This document shows, in pieces, positions 12,125 to 24,180 of a stretch of DNA of 64,000 bases (position 1 is its first letter; every line of letters starts with the position of its first letter). Below the pieces are notes generated by a model that worked only from the letters and a program-made list of their open reading frames with translations, was not told the origin of the DNA and ran no database searches. This stretch comes from Paramecium pentaurelia. Taxonomy: Eukaryota; Ciliophora; Oligohymenophorea; Peniculida; Parameciidae. The position numbers and the translations under genes were made by a program. Location of the stretch: positions 43,677 through 107,676 of the forward strand of contig CAJJDO010000096.1 in NCBI GenBank assembly GCA_905183005.1. Reading direction: 5' to 3'.

Positions 12125-14365
12125 TCATATAATGTGACAATTTATTAGACTCGAATAATGAAGATTCTTGAATAAACATTAAATTAATAAAATTGTTATC
12201 ATTTTCTAGAATAAAGAGATGATTATTTCAATTTTTATCGCTTAAATTATTTATTTCAACTTGGCCAAAATTAATAAATTAGGCTGATTAAATGGGTGAA
12301 CATTAAAACTGTTTAAAGAATACATTTCAAATAAACTAAAATTTTTTTCTTTTAGCTTCGTTTATATTTCATAGGAAAAAAGAAGGCTTAATTTCTCTAA
12401 AAAACTTTAAATAGATATATCTATATTCTATATTACAAATTGATTGCAATATTTAGTTTTGATTATTTCTTATTATTTATTTTGAAATCGTGAAAAATCA
12501 CATGATTAGTATGAGAATTTATATCCAAAAGAGTCATTACATTCCTTATCAAAACAATATCCAGAAACTTAATTATATGGATCAAAATAAGTTGCTGGAT
12601 ACGCATAAGGTTTAATGCATTTCTCATTGCAAATTGCATTTTAATTAGTGATATATATTATTGTTTATAAGCCTAATATGATAAATATAAATACTATAAT
12701 TTTTATTTTTGAAAGAGATAAACATACTTAAATCAATTGAGGGCAATCAAAACATTTTTCACTTTCACTTCTATTTGAAATAATTTAAGGGACATAACTT
12801 ACAATAATAAATTGGTTGTTCTTAGCACATTAAACAATCTGAACCAAAATATTCATTTTGCTTGGGTTTTACAAATTTCATCTCATATTCATATTTTAAT
12901 AAAACTTTGAATTTAATGTTTTTGGCTCTTAAGAAGATAATCTGGATATGAAAATTCATCATTCTAAAGAAAAAAGTATTTTTTTTAATAAACTCATTTT
13001 GACAAGGCACACAAAATAATTAATGCTTTCAATATTCAATATGTACAGTACTCAATTTTGTATATAATTCTATTAAGTTTTTCAGGAGCAATAGAAAAAT
13101 CATCTTGTGTTGATACTGTTCATTATTCTATTCTCTCTTAATCAATAAAAGAACTTAAAAAATTTCTTATTTAATGTTACTAAAATATGCATTAAAATCA
13201 AAATTTTAATTATCTTTACAAAGTGCACAACTTATTTTAATTTTAAGATTTTATCTCAAATATTGGATATGAAGGCAACAAAGAACAAAAGTTTTAATTA
13301 TAGCATATGTATTTTAAGCAAAAAATACAGTTATCGATAATACATTTCTTGCATTATCTTAAATATGTAAAGTAATCAATAGTTCCATCAAAATAATATC
13401 TTTCTTTGCCTTAATAAAATATGATTATTCTATACTTCCCAAATCTGACAAGAAAAGATATTTCTGACAAGTAAGATCAAACTATCAGTTCAATGGATTA
13501 CTGTAACATTCAAAAAATATAATCATATTTTTATTAACTATCAATGGACTATAATATTAATAAAATAATACCATAATTAACACTCTTTCTCTATTTCAAA
13601 ATAACCTTTTTTGCATTTAATAGTGTGCAAATTTGATTAGAAAAAGTATAAATTTGAATCTAAATAAGTTACTAAAGACATATGAAAACCTTAAATTCAC
13701 CTATAAATTCTCTGAGAGAATTTAAAGCAAGATAAACAGTTTTCATTTGTTTGGCCATCACATGTTAAACAACTGTAATGACAATTATCTTCGTTCAAAA
13801 GCTAATAACAATTATAATTATGAAAGTTTTTTAATTGAAAGTTACTTGTTAATAATTTCCAAATTATATTTTCAATTAGTAATTTTTAATTAATCTAAAT
13901 TATATTATCTTGTCATATGATCAGAATTATTTTATTTCTCATAAAACTTCAAATTCAAAGTAATTTAATTAGTATTTAGTTCTACTTTAAAATAATGCCA
14001 TAAAATTAAATTATTTTTAATTGTTATTTCATCTCAAATTATTTATGATTTCTAAAAGGTTTAAAGTATTTTATTGTTTTTCATAGTCAATCATAATAAG
14101 TAATGTTTATACTTTATGACTCTTACCCGATAGCTATATGTAAATGAAAGAAATAGTTATCATAAAATCTATATATTTCTATCTAATTAATTTATCCAAG
14201 AGGATTATATTTCGACCATAAACCAAATGTAAAATAATAGTCCTAATGTTAGTATTACTCTTTTATAGTTATAATCTGTCTTAGTTTTTGATTTGAATGA
14301 TTCATATCTATGGTTTCAAAGCCATAAACTAAAATTTACATCGTCAAAATTCCACTCCCAAACAT
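12125..14365 (-). pseudogene. Decayed Cys-rich furin-like surface protein gene
   Basis: Pieces in several frames follow the order of a large ciliate surface-protein family as I recall it. First comes an N-terminal lectin-like stretch (YYFTFGLWSKYNPLG, ITYYD) from about 14365, then LWHYFKVELNTNQ. Furin/EGF-like cysteine repeats follow: CHYSCLTCDGQTNENCLSC near 13740-13800, CKKCIIDNCIFC near 13340, CLMCQEQPIYYCKLCP near 12800, CNEKCIKPY near 12630. Some frame changes fit tiny introns (23 nt at about 13555; 26 nt ending AAG near 13410). One TGA after RIYR and a register change near 12780 have no intron solution, so the gene is probably dead. An open frame continues to TGA 12125. No clear signal peptide or membrane anchor was located. 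Confidence 0.5.
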
Positions 14366-15582
14366 TATGATATGATAATTAAAAATATATGAAGATTTTA
14401 CAATGTCTCATATTGCCTATAAACAATTAGTCTCCAATTCAAGAAGAAATCATAAAATAGGAAGCATTTAAATCCTAAAAATCAGAAAATCTTCTGAATT
14501 CAAGATTATCACTCATATTTAACAAAAAAAAATGGAATCAAATTGTTTTTAGGATTATTAATTCTAATTACTCTGCATTATAAATTATGTCAAAATTAAA
14601 ATAAGATTGTCCATTTTTGGGTTTGATGGAGAAGAAAATAGTTTTGAAAAAAAATATTATAAAAAAAATCAAAATTTTTAGTTTTTAAACGATAAATCTC
14701 TCTTTATTTAAAACAAAAGATGTACATCTTTATGTATTCATTTTACAAAATAAGTCCAATAATGTAAGTGCTTAAATTCAGAAAAAGCTTTAGAATTTGT
14801 AGAATATCAAGTATAAATTATATTTATTTTTTCTTTTTAGTAAATAGTATTAAAGAGTGTATAAGCTTAATGACGCTTTTCAAATTAATATATGGAAAAG
14901 AGAATGATGTCTAGTTTAAAGATTTTTTCATGATCCTTCAAAATTATACCATAAATTAAATCCTTCTTTTCAGAAAAATAAATTAGATTTTTTTAATTGA
15001 AACTTTCATAATAATTAGATTAATTCAGCACAAATATATTTTTATAATAATAAAATAAATATGATTTGATGTGATATAATTTCTTAATTTTAAATCTTGA
15101 TATCTTATGTTTAAAAAGCTCACCCTACTTATATTATTAGAGATTTCACTATAAACTGAGATAATTATACAAACTCATATTATCAAAATTGAAAAATCTT
15201 CTAGGAAAGTGAGAGGAGAAATAAAAAAAATGATAAAACTAAATTATGAAAAACTTTCAATATAGAAAAGTTTTGTATATAAGTAAATGGCTTTAGTTAT
15301 ATTTTAGGGCTACTTTCAATTATATTAAGTTAAAGATTTCACTACTATTTAAGTAATAGTATCGATTCATTTTTCTTTGCTGTTTGATATAAAGTACCTA
15401 TATTGTAAATGACATCAATTCTTTTTTATCAAACTAATTTTTTAAATTAATTTTTCTTTCCTATGAATTTTTTTGTTTATTCAACTGTTCTGCATATATG
15501 ACTTGCCTTCATTTTAATAATTTTGATCAATTAATATTAATATAGTTATTATATTTGCGTAATATACAATATTGTATTTATA
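14366..15582. other. Intergenic, mostly without signal
   Basis: Mostly AT-rich with no confident gene. One plus-strand stretch stands out: a frame ending EKALEFVEYQ at about 14813, then a 30-nt GTATAA...TTTTTAG element of normal intron size, then open sequence (LFKLIYGKENDVQFKDFF) in a different phase. It may be a remnant exon pair. Confidence 0.3.
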
Positions 15583-16125
15583 ATGAGTATTAAGTAGGTT
15601 CACCCAACAAAGGAAAAGGAAGAATAGAATGAATTTAAAAGGGATTGCATTAGAGTATGCAGTTCGGTTCAAATATTCAATGATCTTAGAAAAAGAAGAG
15701 TAAAAGCCAGAGAAGCTACATAAAAAATTTTCCAAAAATTGGAGAATTTTTCATTTAATTTCTTTAGTCAATAATATCAGCATATATTATAACCAAAGGT
15801 TAGTTAGTTTACAAGTTAAGATCTTATTATGGAAGAGGAAGATGTTTTAGTATTGGAAGGCTTCAAAATTAAATTTAATAGGGCTATAAGAGGATTATTA
15901 ATAATCATGAATTTTTTACTTACTTTTTAAATCAGACAAAGAAAAATAATATAACTTAATAATCAATTACAAAATAATAAATTCCATTTCTCCCTCACCT
16001 TTAATTTATTTCTGGAAAATTAAGACAGATTTTCCTATAAAGCAGGACAGTATATCTTTAATACATCCCATTCTAACTTAAGTTCAATAATTAATTATAA
16101 TAAGAGGTTTAAATTATTTTAATGA
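15583..16125 (+). CDS. Hypothetical basic protein, 180 aa
   Basis: ATG 15583 to TGA 16123-16125 is open with no internal TGA, and its first third is purine-rich on the coding strand, as real genes here are (HPTKEKEEQNEFKRD, RKRRVKAREATQKIFQKL). A short acidic stretch follows (DLIMEEEDVLVLEGFKIK), then an IRGLLIIMNFLLTF segment that could be one membrane helix, then a Q/N-rich tail. No family recognised. The antisense strand also carries an open frame at 15514-15735, but its composition is poorer. It lies 25 bp from the end of the interrupted minus-strand frame at 16150, so the two would converge. Coding is plausible, not certain. Confidence 0.42.
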
Positions 16126-16149
16126 AGAGAATGAATTATTATTAATATG

Positions 16150-17307
16150 TCATTTTTTGTTGACTGTCAAATGATCGAAAATTTGATTGAAGTTGACATT
16201 CAATGTTTGTTTGCATTAATGGCCTAAGGCTTCTTTCCATTCGAACAATGTTTGACAAAGAGAGCAAATACATATTCCTTTACTCCTATTGGAAGCAAAC
16301 TCCACTTTGTTCCTTTTTAGATAGAATATGTAAAAAAAAAGTCCCTAATTAATAAAGTTACCTCAATATCATCTTTGAACTAAGTAATCCAAGTTTAATC
16401 CCCAATACCAAGAGACCATTCTAATCATCCAAGAGTTGCCCTACTTGACTCCAAACATAGGAAAATTACAGCCCGCTAAAATGGCGTTTTCTATTCTATC
16501 AGTCTATTCGTCACTTGCCAGAAACTCATAAAGATTCATCACTTCATTATCTCCTACCTCATATAGTATCCATCCATTTGCTTTCCCTAATTTACCATCA
16601 TCCTACAGCAAAATGTGAAGTTTTTCCTTAAAGATGTTTTCTCTCACCATAATTTTAGTTATTCATGATTTCTTCAAACAATTTAACTGCTATTTCGACA
16701 TTAAGAATCTTTTATCATTAGTATTTAGGTTGATATTCAGGATTTAGAACTCATTAGAAGTCTCTCTAAATTTATGAAGAAGGCTAATGTCTTTAGTGAA
16801 TGTGAATTAGCTATGAAAATCTCTTCAGTAGTCCAGAACATCTAATTTTTATTCAGATGGGTTGGTCAGGACACTAGCATTCGATACTTTGACAAAATAC
16901 CTGTATGAGTCTTTCTTAGAAATTTGTGGTATTGATTTCATATCACTAACCATTCGTCCACTCTAATAGTTCACCCCATTTATTGTAGGCCATTCTTTAA
17001 TTTATTTATTTATTAAGTTCAATTCTTATTGATTGTAGGCAGCCTTATAAATCTTATGGGTCGGCACTCATTCTGTAATCTTAATAATGGCTCAGACCTT
17101 CTTTCCATCCTAAATTACATTAACAGAATGGACCAATACATAAATTCTTACTCCAGTTGAATTTAAATTCTGTATATGTATTTGGTAGCTTAGGGGTAAT
17201 ATGTATAGGCAAAAGTCTTTGATGAAGAGTTAAGTTTCATATTATTGTTATATGTGGTATATTGATAATTGATTTCCGAGATATCTCATGAACATAATAA
17301 ACTCCAT
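16150..17307 (-). pseudogene. 386-codon frame with six in-frame TGAs, C-terminal CxxC motif
   Basis: One register runs from ATG 17307 to TGA 16150 (386 codons) in DNA clearly richer in GC than its flanks. It reads well in many places (QISKKDSYRYFVKVSNASV, DDGKLGKANGWILYEVGD, NSWMIRMVSWYWGL) and ends with a cysteine cluster CICSLCQTLFEWKEALGH that suggests zinc binding. Six internal TGAs occur in contexts that would accept tryptophan (KKV-AII, TE-VPT, LDY-RDF, KKS-ITK, VQR-Y-GN). TGG is also used. No frameshift is needed. In the first third another frame gives a similar cysteine pattern (LCIGPFCQCNLGWKEGL), so the register there is uncertain. It could be a recently dead gene or transposon protein, or TGA may be read as sense. 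No family named. Confidence 0.4.
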
Positions 17308-17929
17308 AGGGCCCCTTATATTTCCTATATTCAGATATTTAACTTTTATAAGTCAAAGCAATTTTCAGAATAAAGATAAAATTTTTGTTGAATTTTAACA
17401 AATAAAACAATACAAAGAAATAAATTACTTTAACGTTTCAAGGAAGAAATTTATTAATATGTGAACCTTCAATCAGAATAATAGAGCTCATTGGCTAACT
17501 CACACATACCTTGTTCTGAACTAACAGTAAATACTATCCAGATCCTCTATATGGATAAAAAGGACAGATTAAACCCAGCTTATTTAGAGTTTAAAATTGC
17601 TCCTACTAGTTTATAAAGGTTTTAATGAGTATGTTTATTATTTTTTCCGTTTCCGAAAATATTTCACATCCTTTTTCTGTAGTAAATTACATTACCATCA
17701 ATCAAAATAGAAAGTTTGCTATTAAAATAGGGGCAAAATATAGGGTTAAGCCAAATTGAAATAAAACTATTAGAAACATATTATAGTTTTCAGTAATAAA
17801 GAATTTCTACATATAGTGGCTTATATTACCTATACCTTTTGCATTTAGAGCAATAATTTAAGTTTTCTTTTAGATAAAAAATCCTATAACTGATTAAATA
17901 TCTTTATTATTAATTATATAGTTTTAGCA
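17308..17929. other. Stretch flanking the interrupted gene
   Basis: GC content stays raised to about 17700. On the minus strand, fragments such as GMCELANELYYSD (then TGA) near 17470-17600 may be upstream exons of the gene ending at 16150, but no frame is continuous and no intron could be placed. Confidence 0.25.
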
Positions 17930-18764
17930 TTTCAGGACTAATAATGAAGAAAATTCTATTTAGAGATATTATCAGGTTGATCTGACCATTATAAATTAAG
18001 TAGACCAATATGGTCAATAAATTATTTTATCCTACTTATTTAAATATATTTATAAACCATTGATAATTTATAACCATTTCATAGATCAAAAAGGATGATT
18101 ACTTATAAAAAAAGGAGATAGTGGAATTTTACTTAGGAGGAGGATCAATTTTATTTCTGATGATTTTTTAGACTAATTACTAAACTAGCAGTATTAATAC
18201 GAGAAAGTTAATTTTTCTCTAATGAGATCTCCCCATGTATCATAAATAAAATAATCATCATCTTATAACTGATAAAATGTTTTGATTAATTTCATTATCC
18301 AAAAGTTTTAAATTTAGTAAAATTATAATTGTTATTTCTAATTAGTTGTCAGTCAATATGATATTAAACTATGAATGGTTTACTAGATTAGCATCATTCC
18401 CATTTCAGACATATCTAAATTTACACCTTAATAAGTTAGTTGGGTCTATAACATCATTAATTTAGGATCTTTGTAGTCAATACTTAGTAGTCTATTACTT
18501 TCTTATAATGAATCAACCAATAATAATTTTATTTATGTTGATAAATAAAGACCCTCTTGAAGAATCGATGAAACAATTTTAGAGTAGCTTTATTCAGCTA
18601 AAAATATTTCTAATCAGAATAACATAAATTCAAAAGAGATAACAATCAAATAAATAACTTTTGATTCAATAAAAGCTTTCCTTACATATATATATATATG
18701 TAAAAGTATTAGAAAATACTTATTAACATTCATTCTTAGGATGCGTTATTAATTTATATTTTGA
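17930..18764 (+). pseudogene. Long plus-strand frame interrupted by four TGAs
   Basis: One register reads from about 17930 to TGA 18762 with TGAs at 18096, 18270, 18372 and 18558 and no frameshift. The text is protein-like: YYQVDLTIINQVDQYGQQ, LLIKKGDSGILLRRRINF, NNNFIYVDKQRPS, then after the last TGA RIDETILEQLYSAKNIS. One tryptophan is TGG (QQVSWVYN). Composition is better than flanking DNA but not decisive; another frame is also open between 17757 and 17970. No domain recognised. It may be a decaying gene, a gene using TGA as sense, or partly chance. Confidence 0.3.
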
Positions 18765-20090
18765 GTGTTAGAAATTAAAAATTTGATTTAAAAAATTTTT
18801 TTATTTTTTGTAATACTTTTATATTCAACTTTTTTAGTAGAAAACACAGTTAATTGATTGAATTTAATAAAACCTTCATAATTGATTAATAACATTGATT
18901 TTCAATATTTGAATTGTTAATATATTCAGCCCTTTTGAATGTTATTTTCTTAAAATTTTATATTTTACTTAAATTAATTCTTATCTTGATAAACATAGAT
19001 TTAATTCATTATTGAAGTTAAATAATTTTATACCAAAGTATTGATTATGGATAAGTGGTCAATGAACAAGGCAAAGTATTTTTACTAAGTTTGCTGAAAA
19101 AACTTAACTTTATTATAAAATAATTATAGAATTTTTGGTGAAATGTTGCAATAGAAACTTAAAATTTGAATAATTAACCATTTTCATGGAAATTACATTT
19201 ATATTAGATTGTTTGAATAAATTTTATTGATGTAAATTATTATTTTCAATACAGTAATTTTATCTACACAATTATATTATTATTTTTGTTAATAACAATT
19301 TTTCTATTTTTTGCATAAATAATAATATAATGAACAGTTGTAACCTTCTATATTAACAAGCATACTTCATGAGAATAGAATAATTAGAGGTTTTGGGAAT
19401 AAAATTGCTTCAAGTAATCCTCACTAATTTTCACAAATAGTATTTATCTTCTTCTCATAATTAATTAATCAAATTGAGATTGTGAAATCCTTTCCACATT
19501 AAATATTCTGAAATTATTGTCAAAAACTATCTTTTGTAAAGTTTGAATTGCAATAGCCAAATAGATCAATTTAAAAAATATTTAGAGGAGTATAATTATC
19601 ATTTTATAAAAATAATTAGGTTTTTTATTTTTTGATTTTCCCCCAAAACATTGGATTTCAATAACTCAATTTAAGGAAATTTAACAAAAGATTTAACTTG
19701 TGGCTCTATTAAAGCAATAATAGAACTATAAATCACTACTTGATCTGAAAAACTGTACAACTGATGATTTCTTTAAGATTTTGATAGCACATTTACTTTT
19801 TTCACTGCTATTGAATAAGTTTAATATTTTAATTTTACTCTTAGAAGTTACGCATGCTTCCTATATTCCTGCTTATTCAGTCAAACATAGAATCACTTCC
19901 TACTTAAAAGTCACTCCACCCAAACAAATTACATCTAGTTTAATATTTAAAAATAATTTTATAAAGTAATAGAAAGTATTTGATAAATTTTAGAGTAAAA
20001 GAAATAATTTTCAATATCGAAATAGAACATCAAAAATAAGATATGTACAGAAAATTAAATGATAAATCGATATTGTAATTTTTGTGTAAT
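18765..20090. other. AT-rich intergenic stretch
   Basis: No gene supported. A short AT dinucleotide run lies near 18690, just before this stretch. The 62-codon plus-strand frame at 19781-19969 has no coding character. Confidence 0.5.
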
Positions 20091-21110
20091 TCATATTTCA
20101 TTATATTTTCTAATTTGAATTTCTTTTGAACCTTCATCCCAAATGATCAAATACTAACCATCATCACTCATTTATCCATAAATTTGACTATTATCTTTAA
20201 ATTAAATTGTTTATTCTATTTTAAATTCGCAATCTCCAATTTTCCTTATCAAATATACACAACTTTTATTTTCATTTACAAGAATACATTTTGATTTTAC
20301 ATACTATTATGGAAAATACCATTAATCATAACCACCTTTAAGATCAATATGCTTTACCTTTGAATACTGTTCATTAGTTTTATTCATTTCATATATATGC
20401 ATATAATATTCGCTAAATGGTTAGAATGTGAATATGTTATCATCTATAAAGCATATACGACAACCATATTATTCAACCTTTATCTTTTAGATTATCATCC
20501 ATTTGGAATCCTATTATGATTATTTTATTATTAATATTAATGCATCCCAACCACATGAAATCACTTTATTTTATTGATCATTCAAACTTAATGCTAGTAA
20601 TTATTAAGTATGTTCTGCAATAGTTTATGAACAAAACCATTCATTCTATTTTTTCATCCAAAATTTAATCGTATTATCAGAACTACCTGAAATGATCTAA
20701 TCATCATTATTATTTAACACTAAACATCTTATTTGATTAGTATGTCCAGTTAATTTCTCTTAAAAAACCCATTAATTGTTTTAATTCTGTACCCATATTA
20801 TAATTTACTTATCACTACTTCCAGATATAAATCGATTAGATTTATTCATAAAGTTTAAAGTGTTTACATAATCTTAATGATCAATCAAAAGTTAAGTTTG
20901 TTTCAACACTTCCTTTTGGAATTCAAATACTTTAATATCCTTACTACATGCAACTAAAACAATTGAAACATCTTTATTAATAGCTATTGCATAACAAATT
21001 TAATCTTATTTAACTGAATTATTTTTTATTAGTTAATAATTGAATGATTTATTTGTTAAAGGGACATTTTATTTATTACTTTGTGTGTTTTCTTGATTGC
21101 TGAAGAACAT
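20091..21110 (-). CDS. WD40 repeat protein, short form
   Basis: Intact frame of 339 codons from ATG 21110 to TGA 20091. WD40 blades begin near residue 40 (VLVACSKDIKVFEF) and include RFISGSSDKQIIIWVQN, QIISGSSDNTIKFWMKK and KVISCGWDALILIIK. After these come less regular blades and a characteristic end (MSDDGQYLIIWDEGSKEIQI). It belongs to the same family as the gene at 40628-42151, whose longer N-terminus carries a zinc motif and coiled coil; here that part is absent and only about 40 polar residues precede the propeller. All tryptophans are TGG and no intron is needed. A scaffold role is inferred from the fold; partners are unknown. Confidence 0.88.
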
Positions 21111-21387
21111 TTTGATTATTAATTTAAATAAAAGATTTGATTGATAAGTATTAATTTTAAAAGTCAAAATCAGTATTAATAAGAAAAAAAATAATGAACT
21201 ACAATTTATATTAAATTATTATAGGAAGATTTAAAGATTTGATAACCATGGATATATATAGTAGCTATTATTTGTAAAATTAATAATAATTACTACTTAA
21301 CTTAAGTTATAAACATTAAATTTGGGTTATATATATTTATATGTATATATAGGCATTAAAATTTACATAAATTTAACTCAGAAATAT

Positions 21388-21573
21388 ATGTTAATAAATT
21401 TTAGAGATATTGATTTTATTATAAATGATATTTTTAATTTATCACCTTCAATGCAGATAATTTTATTATGGTTAATTAATTTAAGCTTTTATAACGAAAC
21501 ATCAAGACCTAATTATTTGTTTGAAGATAACCAATTTGACAAGTCCAGCATGATATCATATTTATGGATATGA
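21388..21573 (+). CDS. Possible small ORF, 61 aa
   Basis: ATG 21388 to TGA, with varied residues towards its end (SFYNETSRPNYLFEDNQFD) and an internal hydrophobic stretch (MQIILLWLINL). It uses no TAA or TAG codons, unusual here. It may be a real small protein, a last exon, or chance. No family recognised. Confidence 0.2.
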   Translation: MLINFRDIDFIINDIFNLSPSMQIILLWLINLSFYNETSRPNYLFEDNQFDKSSMISYLWI

Positions 21574-23708
21574 TTATCATTCTTATTTAATGCTATTCAG
21601 CTTCTTTACAAAGATATAAATCAATTCAGAATATTAACAGTTTAAACAAAAATTCATAATTTATTGCAATAATTTTGCATATAATTATAAATATGTTTTG
21701 TTTTGATACAACAATTACATACTCACAGAAAAGAAAATGTTGGTATATATTTTTGGACAATATTGTGTTCTATTTATAGTAGTAACTAAATATGCTGCAT
21801 TTATTAAAATCACTTCAATCATGCAAATAAATCATATGTAGTTTATAAGAAAATTGACCAATAGCTCATATAATTGATTAAAAATTATTAGTGATTTTAT
21901 CAGCCTATTCTATTAATTACCCTATTATTGAATGTAAAGCTTTTATGAACGAAATAAATTGAAAAAATTATGAACTTTACTGATATGTATTTTATTGAAA
22001 ATTTAATGATAATCACTAATAAAATCACTTTTAAAAATCTCATCTGAAATAGAAGATCAAATAGAGGTACAAAATTCAATATTTGAAAGATATATAAGGA
22101 ATCAATATATTTATATGTATTAGATTTATACGAAGTCACAATCATCAATTTCACAGGTTCAGGATTTATATTTACAAAGCAAAGAGGATTAATTATAATT
22201 TAAATGTTCTAACTCCTACAATAATCTATATATGTAGATTTCAAATAAATTAAAATCATTCATATATGTTTAACCATCTATTATGGGTGGACTGATTTCA
22301 TTGATATTATTTAGATAAATATCTTGTTTCCATTGAATTTAAGCTAATGTTACTAATAGATATGATACAAAAACTCATTATTAATGGTTATTTAAGTTTT
22401 TTACTACCTTTAATTATATTTTCTTTAATTCTACCTTATTATTATTAATATCTTTGTATTCATATAAGTAAAAATTGAATATAAAAAAAATATTAATAAT
22501 GGGGATAAATAAGAAGCTTATTGTTGGACAATTATCAAACTATCTGTAAAATAATTTCTCATCATTTACCTATCATATTATGAGGAATATATGTTTAGAT
22601 TTTCTTTTAATTTTTAATTTACAATATTTTAAAGAAATATTATAATTATTTATATTAAATTTCATAACATCTTTCATTTATGAAGAAAATTACTAATTAG
22701 TTGATTCAATTAACAAATTAATTATTATGAAACTACCATCAATTTAGAAATACTCTTTATTGAAAAAATTGTTATCAAATATAAGTGTAAAAAAAATTAG
22801 AATTAAACTTAGATATTTTAATATTCAAAAATTCTTAATAACCTATGAAAATATAATTTAAGTAGTAGGTTTAATAATCATTTTAAATTTATGTATATAC
22901 TCATAGTTCTATGCTAATTAATATGCAAAATCAAGTGTCCTTTGTAATATATCATAATATAAAATTTCATAATACATATTAAAATCTGATTCTTAATGTA
23001 ATATTTTTTTAATTTGATTATCTATTTTTTTTCTTAAATACTCATCACTAGTTCATCTACTTTATTATATTAAGAAGGCTTTGAGAAATTTAGAATAAAC
23101 TTTCTATTAAGCAAATTAATTGAATTTATATCATGCATTTATTATGTTAGATCTTGGATTTACCTTACAGAAAAGAGTACAATTAATTTTTTCAAGTATT
23201 TAAGCTTTATTGAAATATTCTAAATGGTATTTTCTGAAAATGCTTCTCATAAATAACGCAATTTATTTATAATTATGAATTATTGAATGAATCACTTTGT
23301 ACATAATATTATCAAATTTATTATAGATCATATTTAAATATTATATATTTTGTTGACAAATTAATTTGTATTAAAAAGATTTTAATTATTAATAATAAGG
23401 AATTTAGTTTTTATATTATAAGAAGTGGAATAATTTACAGTTTTTTGAGCGAGAATAATGACAAATTAAAAAAATTGAATGATTAAAACTACGATTTGAT
23501 TTTCGAATCAAATTTTTATAGTTCAATTTAGAGTTAAAATAGGTAAATGGTCAGAGATTCATTTTATTGTTTAGGTAAATTATGTTTGCTTTATGCTATT
23601 TAGAGAATTTTATTTCTTATTAGTTGGCAATATTCATTTTAAGTAAAATTATAAATAATAAGTTAAACTGATTTAAGTAATTGTTTTACTTAATCTCCTT
23701 TACTTTAT
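21574..23708. other. AT-rich stretch without a confident gene
   Basis: Nothing firm. A minus-strand frame at about 21900-22200 (NINPEPVKLMIVTSYKSN, then hydrophobic) may be a remnant. The rest shows only chance-length frames. Confidence 0.45.
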
Positions 23709-24180
23709 ATAGAATATTAATAAAATTGTAAGAAGTATTGATAATAGCAGTCTATTTGAATTTCTTTTAATTGCATTCAATAACATTGTAAGAAGAGAAT
23801 GAATATCATCAAAAAAATGAAATGGAGGATTGGATAATGATTATATCAATTATTTATTTATAAATTTTATTAATATATAATCTTAATTTAATGTTGATCA
23901 TATTAGTTTTTGTATAGAATTTAATTGAAAATTGATAGCATTAAAGGGTGAGAAAATTATACTGATTTTTTCTAAATATGAAATACACATTTATGAATTA
24001 GAAAAAATCATCATAACTTCAAACATGGTCTAATACATTTATAATATCATTTGATATCCCAATTATGTCTAAAATCTACGATAAAAGGAAAATTACCTAT
24101 ATTATAACATTCAAAATACTTTAAAACTAATGCTAGTAATGCTTTCAAATTCTTCTAAAACATATAGGTTATTTTGTTGA
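23709..24180 (+). pseudogene. Interrupted plus-strand frame, possibly WD40-like
   Basis: One register holds QNINKIVRSIDNSSLFEFLL, then TGAs at 23800, 23818, 23926 and 24052, ending at TGA 24178. After 23926 it reads KLIALKGEKIILIFSKYEIH, with a rhythm like a degenerate propeller blade. The start is unknown. The TGA density (four in about 157 codons) exceeds the chance expectation, so if it was a gene it is dead or uses TGA as sense. Weak call. Confidence 0.25.

Noticed and set aside
18680..18705. A telomere or satellite signal at the AT dinucleotide run
   Set aside because: It is a short (AT)n run with no G-rich telomere repeat; such runs are expected in DNA this AT-rich.
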